Positions 34,885-48,800 of a stretch of DNA of 58,311 bases are shown here, piece by piece. The position numbers were made by a program, and so were the translations under genes. Each line of letters starts with the position of its first letter. The first letter of the stretch is position 1. The notes below the pieces were generated by a model. The model was not told the DNA's origin. It worked only from the letters and a program-made list of their open reading frames with translations, and did not search any database. Source of the stretch: Bolinopsis microptera (taxonomy: Eukaryota; Ctenophora; Tentaculata; Lobata; Bolinopsidae); assembly GCF_026151205.1 (NCBI RefSeq), contig NC_087080.1, positions 64,001-122,311 of the forward strand, in the 5' to 3' direction.

Positions 34885-35990
34885 TTGAGAAAAATTGGGG
34901 GAAATTCAACTAAGCGTCGCTTATTTTCGGTACTGCTTGTCCCCGTTGACTAACCGACGTGTTACCACACTTAGTATTTAGGCTTCATGCAGAGAAAAGC
35001 ATGTCAAGACGATAATCCCGCTTAGGCCATATTACAATTCAAATACACGATGCAACGAATTTTGAGGCCATGCCTTGGCCTTGTTCATACAAGTTGTATA
35101 TCCTACTGGAGAACTAAAGCAATATTGGGCCGCATTCTTTGTTGGCACCGCAATCATTTCCTATTCTAACATACATAGCATAATAACATTGAACATAGGT
35201 AAGCAAGCAACAGCACGATTTTCTCGTAAAATCGGTAATATTTCTGTATTTAATGTAGAGCCGGGCGCTAGATCACAGATATCCCTAGATATGCACGATC
35301 TTTGATCCATCTAGGGTCGCCCCTGAAATTGGAGATACGCTCTCTAAGGCATGCTACCATCTTATTTCACAATTGCCTGTAGGGAGGTACCCCAAAAATT
35401 ACCTCCTTAACTAACAGTTGCACTGCCACCAGACAGGAGGGTGTAAAATGCAGCTCTGATTTGAAGAAATCAATATGACTGAAGACTTATAAAGCTAATT
35501 TGTAGCGGTTGCATCGGCAATCTGTTCAGCCGACAACCACTACATTTATTGATTACGAGCTGTGCTTGTAATCGATAAAGGATTCCAATGTTGTAGTGTC
35601 AGAGTCAGTAAATTAACGCATGCTACCCTAAATTAACGCATTCTACCGGCCCTGTACCCCAATACACACGATGTCCTCAGACCTCATCATTGATTCTCCA
35701 GTAAATTTAACGACATTACTTCGGAGTATTCCAACAGCCACATTGTTACACACGTGCAACCAGCCAATTGCAGGTAGCCGAAGGATTAATTTTGGCCAGT
35801 GACGGTTAAACTTAAAGTAGTGTGTACCGTACTTCGCCCGAGACTGCTGCAATGTGCAGCTCCTCATTTAACCCTCACTTCCGATTTCCCGAGTATTCGG
35901 CTGATAGAAATGTTCCCTTTGTCTATTAGTCTATTAGTATATAAGTATAACCACGATCCAATAAATGTAAGCAAAAACTATATTCATCAC
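34885..35990. other. Intergenic DNA with decayed repeat fragments
   Basis: No gene. 35861-35900 matches part of the SINE-like body at 34725-34765 (TCCTCATTTAACCCTCA, then ATTCGGCT). The rest is unrecognised. Confidence 0.5.
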
Positions 35991-36300
35991 TTATTTATCG
36001 CCATTTAAAAGTTTATAATATTTGACCCTATGTTCTCCAGTCCTAATATATAATATAACCGGCCCGTATAATATAACCCGTAAAGAGCGAGTAGTGCGAC
36101 CGACGTAAGCCTTTCCACAGACACTACATTGGGAAATAACAAATAAATGATGTTGTAACTCTATAAGCAGTAGAAGTTTCCACTCTCCAAGAGAAGCTTT
36201 AAGTTCACAACATTTGCATCGTGGCACATTGCATTCGCTGGTTCATGGTTGGGCCATGTTTAGCTCCTAAAGCAAGTAAAGTTCTTTCAATTTGACGAGG
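35991..36300 (-). pseudogene. Penelope-like GIY-YIG endonuclease fragment
   Basis: Minus-strand translation gives CNVPRCKCCELKASL, then CSVCGKAYVGRTTRSLR, then GEHRVKYYKLLNGD. A Cys cluster followed by AYVGxTxRSLR...EH is characteristic of the start of the GIY-YIG domain at the C-terminus of Penelope-like elements. A short insertion that repeats ATAATATAAC separates SLR from GEH. No reverse transcriptase is present upstream. It complements the C-terminal remnant at 23267, but orientation and distance argue against a single insertion. Confidence 0.5.
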
Positions 36301-36760
36301 CGAGATTTTAACAACATAACTCGCAGGACTGCTGTATTTAGCACACGCGCGACTGTAATGATATGAAAAATGAGCCGTCCGCTCATGCCTATATATAGTC
36401 ATCGTGTCCATAGATACGTGAAGCGACGCGTATCCATAGATACGTGTAGTGACGCGCAAGTTATTCTATTATGAATTCATTTTGTTCGGCGCGCGGCGTA
36501 AGAATTTATTTTGACCATATAAATGTTCATAACTTTTTATGAGAACCTGTGCTGAGTTTTTTGAGAAGGGCGACATTCGATTGAGCATTTTTGCTATCCA
36601 ATGGTATAAAATGTAGCACCAGCGCAATTATCGCTCAATAATCTTATTTCTACGCGCAGCTCTCAGCGGGAAGTAGAACCTTGTCAGTATAACGGGAAAC
36701 ATGAACAATATTCAAATACGATTATCCGAACACTTCCAGAGTGCTTGATATTTCAGTGAC
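36301..36760. other. Non-coding spacer
   Basis: No gene. Pairs of TCCATAGATACGTG (about 36406 and 36431) form a short direct repeat. Confidence 0.5.
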
Positions 36761-37645
36761 TTATTATATTTTATTATATCTTGAATACGATTAAATATCT
36801 TGATTAAGATTTAATATTTTGAATGCGATTAAATATTTTGAATGCGATTAAATATTTTGAATACGGTTAAATATTTTGAATTCGAATAAATATTTTGAAT
36901 ACGATTAAATATTTTGAATGCAATTAAATATTTTGAATACGATTAAATATTTTGAATACGAATAAATATTTTGAATGCGATTAGATATTTATATTTTGAA
37001 TGCGATTAAATATTTTGAATGCGATTAAATATTTTGAATACGGTTAAATATTTTGAATTCGAATAAATATTTTGAATACGATTAAATATTTTGAATGCGA
37101 TTGAATACTTTGAATACGATTAAATATTTTGAATACGATTAAATATTTTGAATACGATTAAATATTTTGAATGCGATTGAATACTTTGAATACGATTTAA
37201 TATTTTGAATGCGATTGAATACTTTGAATACGATTTAATATTTTGAATGCGATTGAATACTTTGAATGCGATTAAATGTTTTGAATGCGATTGAATATTT
37301 TGAATATGATTAAATATTTTGAATACGAATAAATATTTTGAATGCGATTAGATATTTATATTTTGAATGCGATTAAATATTTTGAATGCGATTAAATATT
37401 TTGAATACGGTTAAATATTTTGAATTCGAATAAATATTTTGAATACGATTAAATATTTTGAATGCGATTGAATACTTTGAATACGATTAAATATTTTGAA
37501 TACGATTAAATATTTTGAATACGATTAAATATTTTGAATGCGATTGAATACTTTGAATACGATTTAATATTTTGAATGCGATTGAATACTTTGAATGCGA
37601 TTAAATGTTTTGAATGCGATTGAATATTTTGAATACGATTACATT
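36761..37645. repeat. 19-bp minisatellite with about 361-bp higher-order unit
   Basis: Basic unit ATTAAATATTTTGAATGCG or ...ACG, AT-rich. A marker variant (GCGATTAGATATTTATATTTTG) at about 36976 and 37338 begins two long blocks with the same order of variants, so a 361-bp block has been duplicated. The only open frame through it is periodic and not credible as a gene. Confidence 0.95.
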
Positions 37646-39742
37646 TTTTAATCGGTTTATTTATGAAAATTACAATTTTTTTCCCTGCTCTTGCCGAAGG
37701 CAAAAAGATCGTAGGGAATAAGTAATCGGGTTTGGATATATGAGGTGGCTCGACGGTCCTACGATGATGACAAAAGTCTGCTCCTTCGCAATATCGACCA
37801 CTCCCATATAATTATGTGTATAAAAGGAACCTATTTTGCGCGCGCGACGCCAGTTATGTGTTAATTAATTGCAGGCATAGCAACCAGTTTTAGGTGCTTG
37901 ACGACTGTTAAATTTCCGCTAGCTCTCCGCTAGGCATCCGCTAGGTTCCACTATTCATCCGCTATTGCCGCTAGTTTTTTAATAAATTACCGAGTGATAA
38001 AATTCAGAACAAACTAAATTATTACATCAGCTGATAAACTCGTGGCCGATTATTTAACAGTTGATTGACACTGAATGGTAAAAAGCGATTACATTTACAT
38101 ATTTAAGAACAGATGTTACTTTACATTTACATTCAAGAAGCAACTAAGATCAAGATTGCGGTATGCTTTTAAAAATTCCTATATAGTCGATGGTGCTGTA
38201 GATGTGTCGAGTAAGCATCAAAATGTATTAGTTTATGTTAGATACTTCTAATAACTAAGATGAGACAGAATATTCTATTCCAGTCAAAAAAGTTGGCATA
38301 CGACGATGCAATAATATGACGTGACATAATACACATCGTTAACACGAAACAAACCGCGCAAAATATGAAATGATCTACAACCAAACCACACGTACACAGA
38401 TCAACGCGACACTACAAAAATGCGCGCAGAATTTTCAAGTTCTGCACGTGGCACGCCAAATATATCGAAAACGATTATCATGTTACATGTGCGCCAAACA
38501 CCACTCTGGGATACAATAAAGTAGAACAATTACATTGTAGGCAGAAGGGGAAATTTGATCGTGCGTGGTTTTACCGCGGCGAAATTCTTGTTCTTATTTA
38601 AATTTATAGTTTAAATTTGTATATCACTATGATCTGCTTCCAATATTTGTTTGAAATAAATTACATATTCCATACTGTTTATTTGGATGTGCTTTCTGTA
38701 GATAATAATAATCTCCACTGCACTAATATCCACTGGAGATATAGCGGAGATACGAGCGAACATGTTGCTCAAATAACAGTCTTAAAGCTAGGTGGGGCTG
38801 AAACTTACAAATGTTTCGTTGAATAGTGCTATTCACTATTGCTGTATTGTTCGCTTACATTTCTACTTAATGAACAAAGAAAAGTAAAATAATTGTAATG
38901 TTTCGGTAGATTCCAATGAAATGTAACTGAAATACAACACTATAAATATAAATACAGTCAAAGTAAAGCAGAATACATTGCGACTAAAAATAAGGACTTA
39001 AAGATGCAAACAAAAGGTGCAGGATTTAAAATGCTGCTCTAAAGATTTGAGATATTAACCAATCAGAGCACAGTATTCACACCACGTGACACAAACTTAT
39101 CAACGTCAGTACATAATTTCAAACGTTCATATCTCATAATAAACTGAGAAATACTGATGATTGTTTTTATTAGCACATTTTTTATTAAAGTCAACGGCAT
39201 TGCCATCAACTAGGGGAAACGTAGGATAACTATAATAAAGAACAAGTAATTTAAAAAATCGTGACTTAAAAACTGGATCGTTTAAAATTTACAAAGAAAA
39301 AAGCTTTGAATCTAAGCTTTGACCGATTAAAAGTATTAATTTTATATAAAATATAAGACACACGTAGATTAATGCCACGTGAGGACAATTAACTATAACA
39401 AATAATGAATACCAGTATATATTACTTTTACTTTATATTACGAGCACTCAATACATAAGGTTAAAATGTAATGCTGCTTTGCAAAGTGTGCAATAATATT
39501 AAACAAGATAAAGTTAGCAACTCAGTGCTCCCTAGTCATGTACACACTTATAGTCATTAAGCCGCGCACTGAACTTGATACGCAGTTTTAATAATCCGTA
39601 ACCATGGTAACACCACCTTAGTTCTCAACTTGACAATTTGCTTAATTTAAACTTAAAAGAAGCTTCTTGAATAGCAACTGTTTAAAAAGTAAGTTTTACA
39701 TCCTCATCAAGTAAGTAGGTTTCACATCAGTCACCATGGTAA
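37646..39742. other. Intergenic DNA downstream of SMC2
   Basis: No gene recognised. It includes the 3' flank of SMC2 (minus strand); an AATAAA-like signal on that strand lies near 39182, far from the stop and uncertain. A single dispersed copy of the SMC2 intron-5 repeat is at 39057-39097. Confidence 0.5.
39057..39097. repeat. Solo copy of the 41-bp intron-5 unit
   Basis: AACCAATCAGAGCACAGTAT...CACGTGACACAAACT matches the unit arrayed at 39894-41884. It sits outside the gene, about 0.7 kb past the stop codon. Confidence 0.9.
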
Positions 39743-39869
39743 CTAAACCTTTTGTTTTTTATTTTTCTTAACGAGTGGCTGAATATTCTCTTTCTCAGAA
39801 GGAGCAGGTTTTGTGGAGGAATGTTGAGTGTGTCGTGTAACAGCTGATACTCCGTCAACAAACTTCGTC
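39743..39869 (-). CDS. SMC2 exon 6 (terminal)
   Basis: Acceptor CCTATCAG|GACGAAG at 39869. The G completes Arg; then [15 protein letters not shown] and a Lys-rich tail ending KKNKKQKV and TAG. 127 bp = 1 + 42 codons. The family-typical KFVDGVS confirms the exon although it is short. Confidence 0.95.
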
Positions 39870-42800
39870 CTGATAGGATGAGTGTCTTATTATAACCAAT
39901 CAGAGCACTGTATTCACACCACGTGACACAAACCAACCAATCAGAGCACTGTATTCACACCACGTGACACAAACAAACCAATCAGAGCACAGTACTCACA
40001 TCATGTGACACAAAGTAACCAATCAGAGCACAGTACTCACATCATGTGACACAAACTAACCAATCAGAGCACAGTACTCTCACCATGTGACACAAACTAA
40101 CCAAACAGAGCACAGTACTCACACCACGTGACACAAACTAACCAATCAGAGCACAGTACTCACACCACGTGACACAAAGTAACCAATCAGAGCACAGTAC
40201 TCACACCACGTGACACAAAGTAACCAATCCGAGCACAGTACTCACACCATGTGACACAAAGTAACCAATCAGAGCACAGTACTCTCACCATGTGACACAA
40301 ACTAACCAATCAGAGCACAGTACTCTCACCATGTGACACAAACTAACCAATCAGAGCACAGTACTCACACCACGTGACACAAACGAACCAATCAGAGCAC
40401 AATACTCACACCACGTGACACAAACTAACCAATCAGAGCACAGTACTCACACCACGTGACACAAACTAACCAACCAGAGCACAGTATTCACACCACGCGA
40501 CACAAACTAACCAATCAGAGCACAGTACTCACACCACGTGACACAAACTAGCCAACCAGAGCACAGTACTCACACCACGTGACACAAACGAACCAATCAG
40601 AGCACAGTACTCACACCACGTGACACAAACTAACCAATCAGAGCACAGTACTCACACCACGCGACACAAACTAACCAATCAGAGCACAGTACTCACACCA
40701 CGTGACACAAAGTAACCAATCAGAGCACCGTATTCACACCACGTGACACAAAGTAACCAATCAGAGCACAGTATTAACACCACGTGACATAAACTAACCA
40801 ATCAGAGCACAGTACTCACACCACGTGACACAAACTAACCAATCAGAGCACAGTACTCACACCACGTGACACAAAGTAACCAATCAGAGCACAGTATTCA
40901 CACCACGTGACACAAAGTAACCAATCAGAGCACAGTACTCACACCACGTGACACAAACTAACCAATCAGAGTACAGTACTCACACCACGTGACACAAACG
41001 AACCAATCAGAGCACAGTACTCACACCACGTGACACAAACTAACCAATCAGAGCACAGTACTCACACCACGTGACATAAACTAACCAAACAGAGCACAGT
41101 ACTCACACCACGTGACACAAACTAACCAATCAGAGCACAGTACTCACACCACGTGACACAAAGTAACCAATCAGAGCACAGTACTCACACCACGTGACAC
41201 AAAGTAACCAATCCGAGCACAGTACTCACACCACGTGACACAAAGTAATCAATCAGAGCACAGTACTCTCACCATGTGACACAAACTAACCAATCAGAGC
41301 ACAGTACTCTCACCATGTGACACAAACTAACCAATCAGAGTACAGTACTCACACCACGTGACACAAACGAACCAATCAGAGCACAGTACTCACACCACGT
41401 GACACAAACTAACCAATCAGAACACAGTACTCACACCACGTGACACAAACTAACCAACCAGAGCACAGTACTCACACCACGTGACACAAAGTAACCAATC
41501 AGAGCACAGTATTCACACCACGTGACACAAACTAACCAATCAGAACACAGTACTCACACCACGTGACACAAACCAACCAATCAGAGCACAGTACTCACAC
41601 CACGTGACACAAACTAACCAATCAGAGCACAGTACTCACACCACGCGACACAAACTAACCAATCAGAGCACAGTACTCACACCACGTGACACAAAGTAAC
41701 CAATCAGAGCACCGTATTCACACCACGTGACACAAAGTAACCAATCAGAGCACAGTACTCACACCATGTGACACAAACCAACCAATCAGAGCACAGTATT
41801 CACACCACGTGACATAAACTAACCAATCAGAGCCCAGTACTCACACCACGTGACACAAACTAACCAATCAGAGCACAGTATTCACAAAAAAAAATTCAAT
41901 TTACCTGAAGAGAACGTTAGCATTCTGGAACATGCCATCTTTGAGGGAGACCACGACGAATTGAGAATGTTTGAAGTGAGCCCTCAACATCTGTCCGATG
42001 TTCTGAGTGTGGGACAAGTCTAGCGCTGCGTCCACCTGGAGAGAAACACGTGTCAGTATTCCCTAACAGAGGAGTATAATTAGTATAATTAGTATAATTA
42101 GTATAACAAGTATAATTAGTATAATTGGGTATAATTAGTATAATTAGTATAATAAGTATAATTAGTATAATTAATATAATTAGTATAATTAATATAATTA
42201 GTATAATTAATATAATTAGTATAATTAATATAATTAGTATAATTAATATAATTAGTATAATTAATATAATTAGTATAATTAATATAATTAGTATAATTAG
42301 TATAATAAGTATAATTAGTATAATTAGTATAATAAGTATAATTAGTATAATAAGTATAATTAGTATAATTAGTATAATAAGTATAATTAGTATAATTAGT
42401 ATAATTAGTATAATAAGTATAATAAGTATAATTAGTATAATTAGTATAATTAGTATAATTAGTATAATTACCTCGTCTAGAATGTATAGAGGAGCGGGTT
42501 TGAAGAGAAGAAGAGATAAGATAAGAGAGAGGGCCACTAAAGATCTCTGTCCACCGCTCAGTTCGGTTAGTGACTCTTTCCATACCTCACCGAACCCAAC
42601 CTGCAATTGTAAACTTTTAAAGTAAGGTAGTATAGGTTTACAAAGTAAGATATGTTTACTTAGCAACAATAATAACCTATATAAAGATATAAACATGAGC
42701 ACTTACCTTGACTTCTAAACCATCAGTAACAGGTCTCCCCTCCAAAGATATAAACATTAGCACTTACCTTGACTTCTAAACCATCAGTAACAAGTCTCCC

Positions 42801-45800
42801 TCCAAAGAAATAAACATGAGCACTTACCTTGACTTCTAAACCATCAGTAACAGGTCTCCCCTCCAAAGATATAAACATTAGCCCTTACCTTGACTTCTAA
42901 ACCATCAGTAACAGGTCTCCCCTCCAAAGATATAAACATTAGCACTTACCTTGACTTCTAAACCAACAGTAACAGGTCTCCCCTCCAAAGATATAAACAT
43001 TAGCACTTACCTTGACTTCTAAACCATCAGTAACAGGTCTCCCCTCCAAAGATATAAACATTAGCACTTACCTTGACTTCTAAACCATCAGTAACAGGTC
43101 TCCCCTCCAAAGATATGAACATTAGCACTTACCTTGACTTCTTGACCATCAGTAACAGGTCTCCCCTCCAAAGATATAAACATTAGCACTTACCTTGACT
43201 TCTAAACCATCAGTAACAGGACTCCCCTCCAAAGATATAAACATTAGCACTTACCTTGACTTCTAAACCATCAGTAACAGGTCTCCCCTCCAAAGATATA
43301 AACATTAGCACTTACCTTGACTTCTAAACCATCAGTAACAGGTCTCCCCTCCAAAGATATAAACATTAGCACTTACCTTGACTTCTAAACCATCAGTAAC
43401 AGGTCCCCCCTCCAAAGATATAAACATTAGCACTTACCTTGACTTCTAAACCATCAGTAACAGGTCCCCCTCCAAAGATATAAACATTAGCACTTACCTT
43501 GACTTCTAAACCATCAGTAACAGGTCTCCCCTCCAAAGATATAAACATTAGCACTTACCTTGACTTCTAAACCATCAGTAACAGGTCTCCCCTCCAAAGA
43601 TATAAACATTAGCACTTACCTTGACTTCTAAACCATCAGTAACAGGTCTCCCCTCCAAAGATATAAACATTAGCACTTACCTTGACTTCTAAACCATCAG
43701 TAACAGGTCTCCCCTCCAAAGATATAAACATTAGCACTTACCTTGACTTCTAAACCATCAGTAACAGGTCCCCCTCCAAAGATATAAACATTAGCACTTA
43801 CCTTGACTTCTAAACCATCAGTAACAGGTCTCCCCTCCAAAGATATAAACATTAGCACTTACCTTGACTTCTAAACCATCAGTAACAGGTCTCCCCTCCA
43901 AAGATATAAACATTAGCACTTACCTTGACTTCTAAACCATCAGTAACAGGTCTCCCCTCCAAAGATATAAACATTAGCACTTACCTTGACTTCTAAACCA
44001 TCAGTAACAGGTCCCCCCTCCAAAGATATAAACATTAGCACTTACCTTGACTTCTAAACCATCAGTAACAGGTCTCCCCTCCAAAGATATAAACATTAGC
44101 ACTTACCTTGACTTCTAAACCATCAGTAACAGGTCTCCCCTCCAAAGATATAAACATTAGCACTTACCTTGACTTCTAAACCATCAGTAACAGGTCTCCC
44201 CTCCAAAGATATAAACATTAGCACTTACCTTGACTTCTAAACCATCAGTAACAGGTCTCCCCTCCAAAGATATAAACATTAGCACTTACCTTGACTTCTA
44301 AACCATCAGTAACAGGTCTCCCCTCCAAAGATATAAACATTAGCACTTACCTTGACTTCTAAACCATCAGTAACAGGTCTCCCCTCCAAAGATATAAACA
44401 TTAGCACTTACCTTGACTTCTAAACCATCAGTAACAGGTCTCCCCTCCAAAGATATAAACATTAGCACTTACCTTGACTTCTAAACCATCAGTAACAGGT
44501 CTCCCCTCCAAAGATATAAACATTAGCACTTACCTTGACTTCTAAACCATCAGTAACAGGTCCCCCCTCCAAAGATATAAACATTAGCACTTACCTTGAC
44601 TTCTAAACCATCAGTAACAGGTCTCCCCTCCAAAGATATAAACATTAGCACTTACCTTGACTTCTAAACCATCAGTAACAGGTCTCCCCTCCAAAGATAT
44701 AAACATTAGCACTTACCTTGACTTCTAAACCATCAGTAACAGGTCTCCCCTCCAAAGATATAAACATTAGCACTTACCTTGACTTCTAAACCATCAGTAA
44801 CAGGTCTCCCCTCCAAAGATATAAACATTAGCACTTACCTTGACTTCTAAACCATCAGTAACAGGTCTCCCCTCCAAAGTCTGCAGTTTAACCCTCGCTC
44901 CAGGAAGCAGCGTAGAGAATATAGAGCCGAAATCCTTGTTCACCTGCTCCCAGGCTCTCCTGACTGCTCTGTTCTTCTTCTCGTCCAGCTCCTTGATCAC
45001 CTTGTTTATCTTGTGCTTGTCGTTAGTCACAATGTCCTTCCTTTTCACCAGGTCGATGTACCGTTTCTCCGCCTCCCCTAGCAGGTGCATTGCTCTCATG
45101 TTAGTTACCATGGTTACACTACTAGTTACCATAGTTACACTACTAGTTACCATGGTTACACTACTAGTTACCATAGTTACACTACTAGTTACCATAGTTA
45201 CACTACTAGTTACCATAGTTACACTACTAGTTACCATAGTTACACTACTAGTTCTCCTAGCAGGTGCATTGTTAGTTACCATGGTTACACCATTAGTTAC
45301 CATAGTTACACTACTAGTTACCATAGTTACACTACTAGTTACCATGGTTACACTACTAGTTACCATAGTTACACTACTAGTTACCATAGTTACACTACTA
45401 GTTACCATAGTTACACTACTAGTTACCATAGTTACACTACTAGTTCTCCTAGCAGGTGCATTGTTAGTTACCATGGTTACACCATTAGTTACCATAGTTA
45501 CACTACTAGTTACCATAGTTACACTACTAGTTACCATAGTTACACCATTAGTTACCATAGTTACACTACTAGTTACCATAGTTACACTACTAGTTCTCCT
45601 AGCAGGTGCATTGTTAGTTACCATGGTTACACCATTAGTTACCATAGTTACACTACTAGTTACCATAGTTACACTACTAGTTACTATAGTTACACTACTA
45701 GTTCTCCTAGCAGGTGCATTGCTCTCATGTTAGTTACCATAGTTACACTACTAGTTACCATAGTTACACTACTAGTTCTCCTAGCAGGTGCATTGTTAGT

Positions 45801-48800
45801 TACCATGGTTACACCATTAGTTACCATAGTTACACTACTAGTTACCATAGTTACACTACTAGTTACTATAGTTACACTACTAGTTCTCCTAGCAGGTGCA
45901 TTGTTACCATGTTAGTTACCATGGTTACACTACTAGTTACCATAGTTACACTACTAGTTACCATGGTTACACTACTAGTTACCATAGTTACACTACTAGT
46001 TACCATAGTTACACTACTAGTTACCATAGTTACACTACTAGTTACCATAGTTACACTACTAGTTCTCCTAGCAGGTGCATTGTTAGTTACCATGGTTACA
46101 CCATTAGTTACCATAGTTACACTACTAGTTACCATAGTTACACTACTAGTTACCATAGTTACACCATTAGTTACCATAGTTACACTACTAGTTACCATAG
46201 TTACACTACTAGTTCTCCTAGCAGGTGCATTGTTAGTTACCATGGTTACACCATTAGTTACCATAGTTACACTACTAGTTACCATAGTTACACTACTAGT
46301 TACTATAGTTACACTACTAGTTCTCCTAGCAGGTGCATTGCTCTCATGTTAGTTACCATAGTTACACTACTAGTTACCATAGTTACACTACTAGTTACCA
46401 TAGTTACACTACTAGTTACCATAGTAACACTACTAGTTACCATAGTAACACTACTAGTTACCATAGTTACACTACTAGTTACCATAGTTACACTACTAGT
46501 TACCATAGTTACACTACTAGTTACCATGGTTACACTACTAGTTCTCCTAGCAGGTGCATTGCTCTCATGTTAGTTACCATAGTTACACTACTAGTTACCA
46601 TAGTTACACTACTAGTTACCATAGTTACACTACTAGTTACCATGGTTACACTACTAGTTACCATAGTTACACTACTAGTTACCATAGTTACACTACTAGT
46701 TACCATAGTTACACTACTAGTTACCATGGTTACACTACTAGTTACCATAGTTACACTACTAGTTACCATAGTTACACTACTAGTTACCATAGTTACACTA
46801 CTAGTTACCATAGTTACACTACTAGTTACCATAGTTACACTTCAAGTTACCATAGTTACACTACTCTCCTAGCAGGTGCATTGCTCTCATGTTAGTTACC
46901 ATAGTTACACTACTAGTTACCATAGTTACACTACTAGTTACCATAGTTACACTACTAGTTACCATAGTTACACTACTAGTTACCATAGTTACACTACTAG
47001 TTACCATAGTTACATTACTAGTTACCATAGTTACACTACTAGTTACCATGGTTACACTACTAGTTACCATAGTTACACTACTAGTTCTCCTAGCAGGTGC
47101 ATTGCTCTCATGTTAGTTACCATAGTTACACTACTAGTTACCATAGTTACACTACTAGTTACCATAGTTACACTACTAGTTACCATAGTTACACTACTAG
47201 TTACCATAGTTACACTACTAGTTCTCCTAGCAGGTGCATTGCTCTCATGTTAGTTACCATAGTTACACTACTAGTTACCATAGTTACACTACTAGTTACC
47301 ATAGTTACACTACTAGTTACCATAGTTACACTACTAGTTACCATAGTTACACTACTAGTTACCATAGTTACACTACTAGCAGGTGCATTGCTCTCATGTT
47401 AGTTACCATAGTTACACTACTAGTTACCATAGTTACACTACTAGTTACCATAGTTACACTACTAGTTACCATTGTTACACTACTAGTTACCATAGTTACT
47501 CTACTAGCAGGTGCATTGCTCTCATGTTCACATTCTTGGACAGTTTCTCTTTACTTGCCTTCAGACGCTCCAACTTCTTATCACTTTCTTTCAGGTCCTG
47601 TTTCTCAAAGTCGTAGGCAGTGTCCCTCTGTCCGAAGTACTGTTTTTCAGAAGCAATCCACTCATAGTTGTTGAGGTAATACTGGACCTGCTGCTTTGCT
47701 TCGCTCGCTTCCTTGTTCAGTTTACTCAGCTTGTGAGTCAGCTCCTTCAGCTTTATCCCGCAGCTACTTATCAGCTTCTCCGCTGCTTTCTGCTCCTTCA
47801 CAAAGTTCTCTATCTCAGCAGAACACTGTTGTATCAGTTCACGCTGAGCCCCAAGTTCAGCAGCCAGTGCCTCCCTCACCGCCGCGCACTCAGTCAGCTT
47901 TAACTGGGCTCCCTCCACAAGCTCCTGAGCAGCAGCTATAGCCTCCTCGCACTTAGGCAGCTGCTCTCGCAGACCCTCCAACTCCTTAGCTAGCTCACTG
48001 CTCACCTCCAACTCTAGTTCTTTCAACTTGTTCACCTTTGCTTTCGCCTCCTTCGAACACTTGCTCAATTTACTCTTTGCGTCTAATATCCTCTTCTCCG
48101 ACTTCTTCAGTTCTTTCTCTTGTTCAGATTTGAAGTTCTTCATCTTAGCTTCCACTTCCGCGCACTTCTTTAAGAGACTCTTTTCTTTGTCGTTAAAATT
48201 ATCCACAATTTCCTTTTGCTTTGCCAGTTCCTCCTTAGTCCTCCTCAACTCCTCTATGTCCTTGTAATGAGAGGTCTGCTTCAATCTTTCTTCTAATAAA
48301 TCACGCTCGTGCTTCTTCAGCCTCAGCTGACCTGTCAGTTCCTCCCACTCGTGGACAACTCTTTCCATTTTACTCAACTCTCCCTCTACCTGTCTGTACT
48401 GCTCTTTGTACTGAGTGAGATCAGATCTGGACTGTTTGCAGGCAGAGAGTTCTTTAAGAACACATCTAGAAGTGTTCCTGGACCCTCCCGTTAGAGTACC
48501 TGCCGGATCGTATACATCTCCCTCCAGAGTAATAACCTTCCTCTTCACTGACTTGTCGAATGCTACTTTCTTAGCTTGCTCCTTAGTTTTACAGATGAGA
48601 ACCCCTCCAAAACAGAACTTCATGGCCGGTTCCACCTGTTTATCAAATTGGATGACGTCCAGAGCTAGGTGACAGTTGTCCCCACCGACCAGTCTCTTGG
48701 CACTGTTAACCACCTCCCTGTCTATAACATTGCTGCGGATCTTGTTGAGGGGTATCATGACGTACCTGCGGGGTTACCATAGTTACACTACTAGTTACTA

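Noticed and set aside
38617-38826. Small plus-strand frame of 69 codons
   Set aside because: No domain, no splice or promoter support, and average length for chance in AT-rich DNA.
42116-42625. Ile-rich and Tyr-Asn-rich open frames over 42.1-42.6 kb
   Set aside because: Products of a 9-bp intronic repeat. The only real coding parts are SMC2 exons 4 and 5.
44794-47674. Many long open frames on both strands across the 21-bp array ([14 protein letters not shown] and LLVTIV periodic proteins)
   Set aside because: They arise in several frames at once because the unit is 21 bp and free of stops in those frames. Only the short SMC2 exon ends within them are coding.
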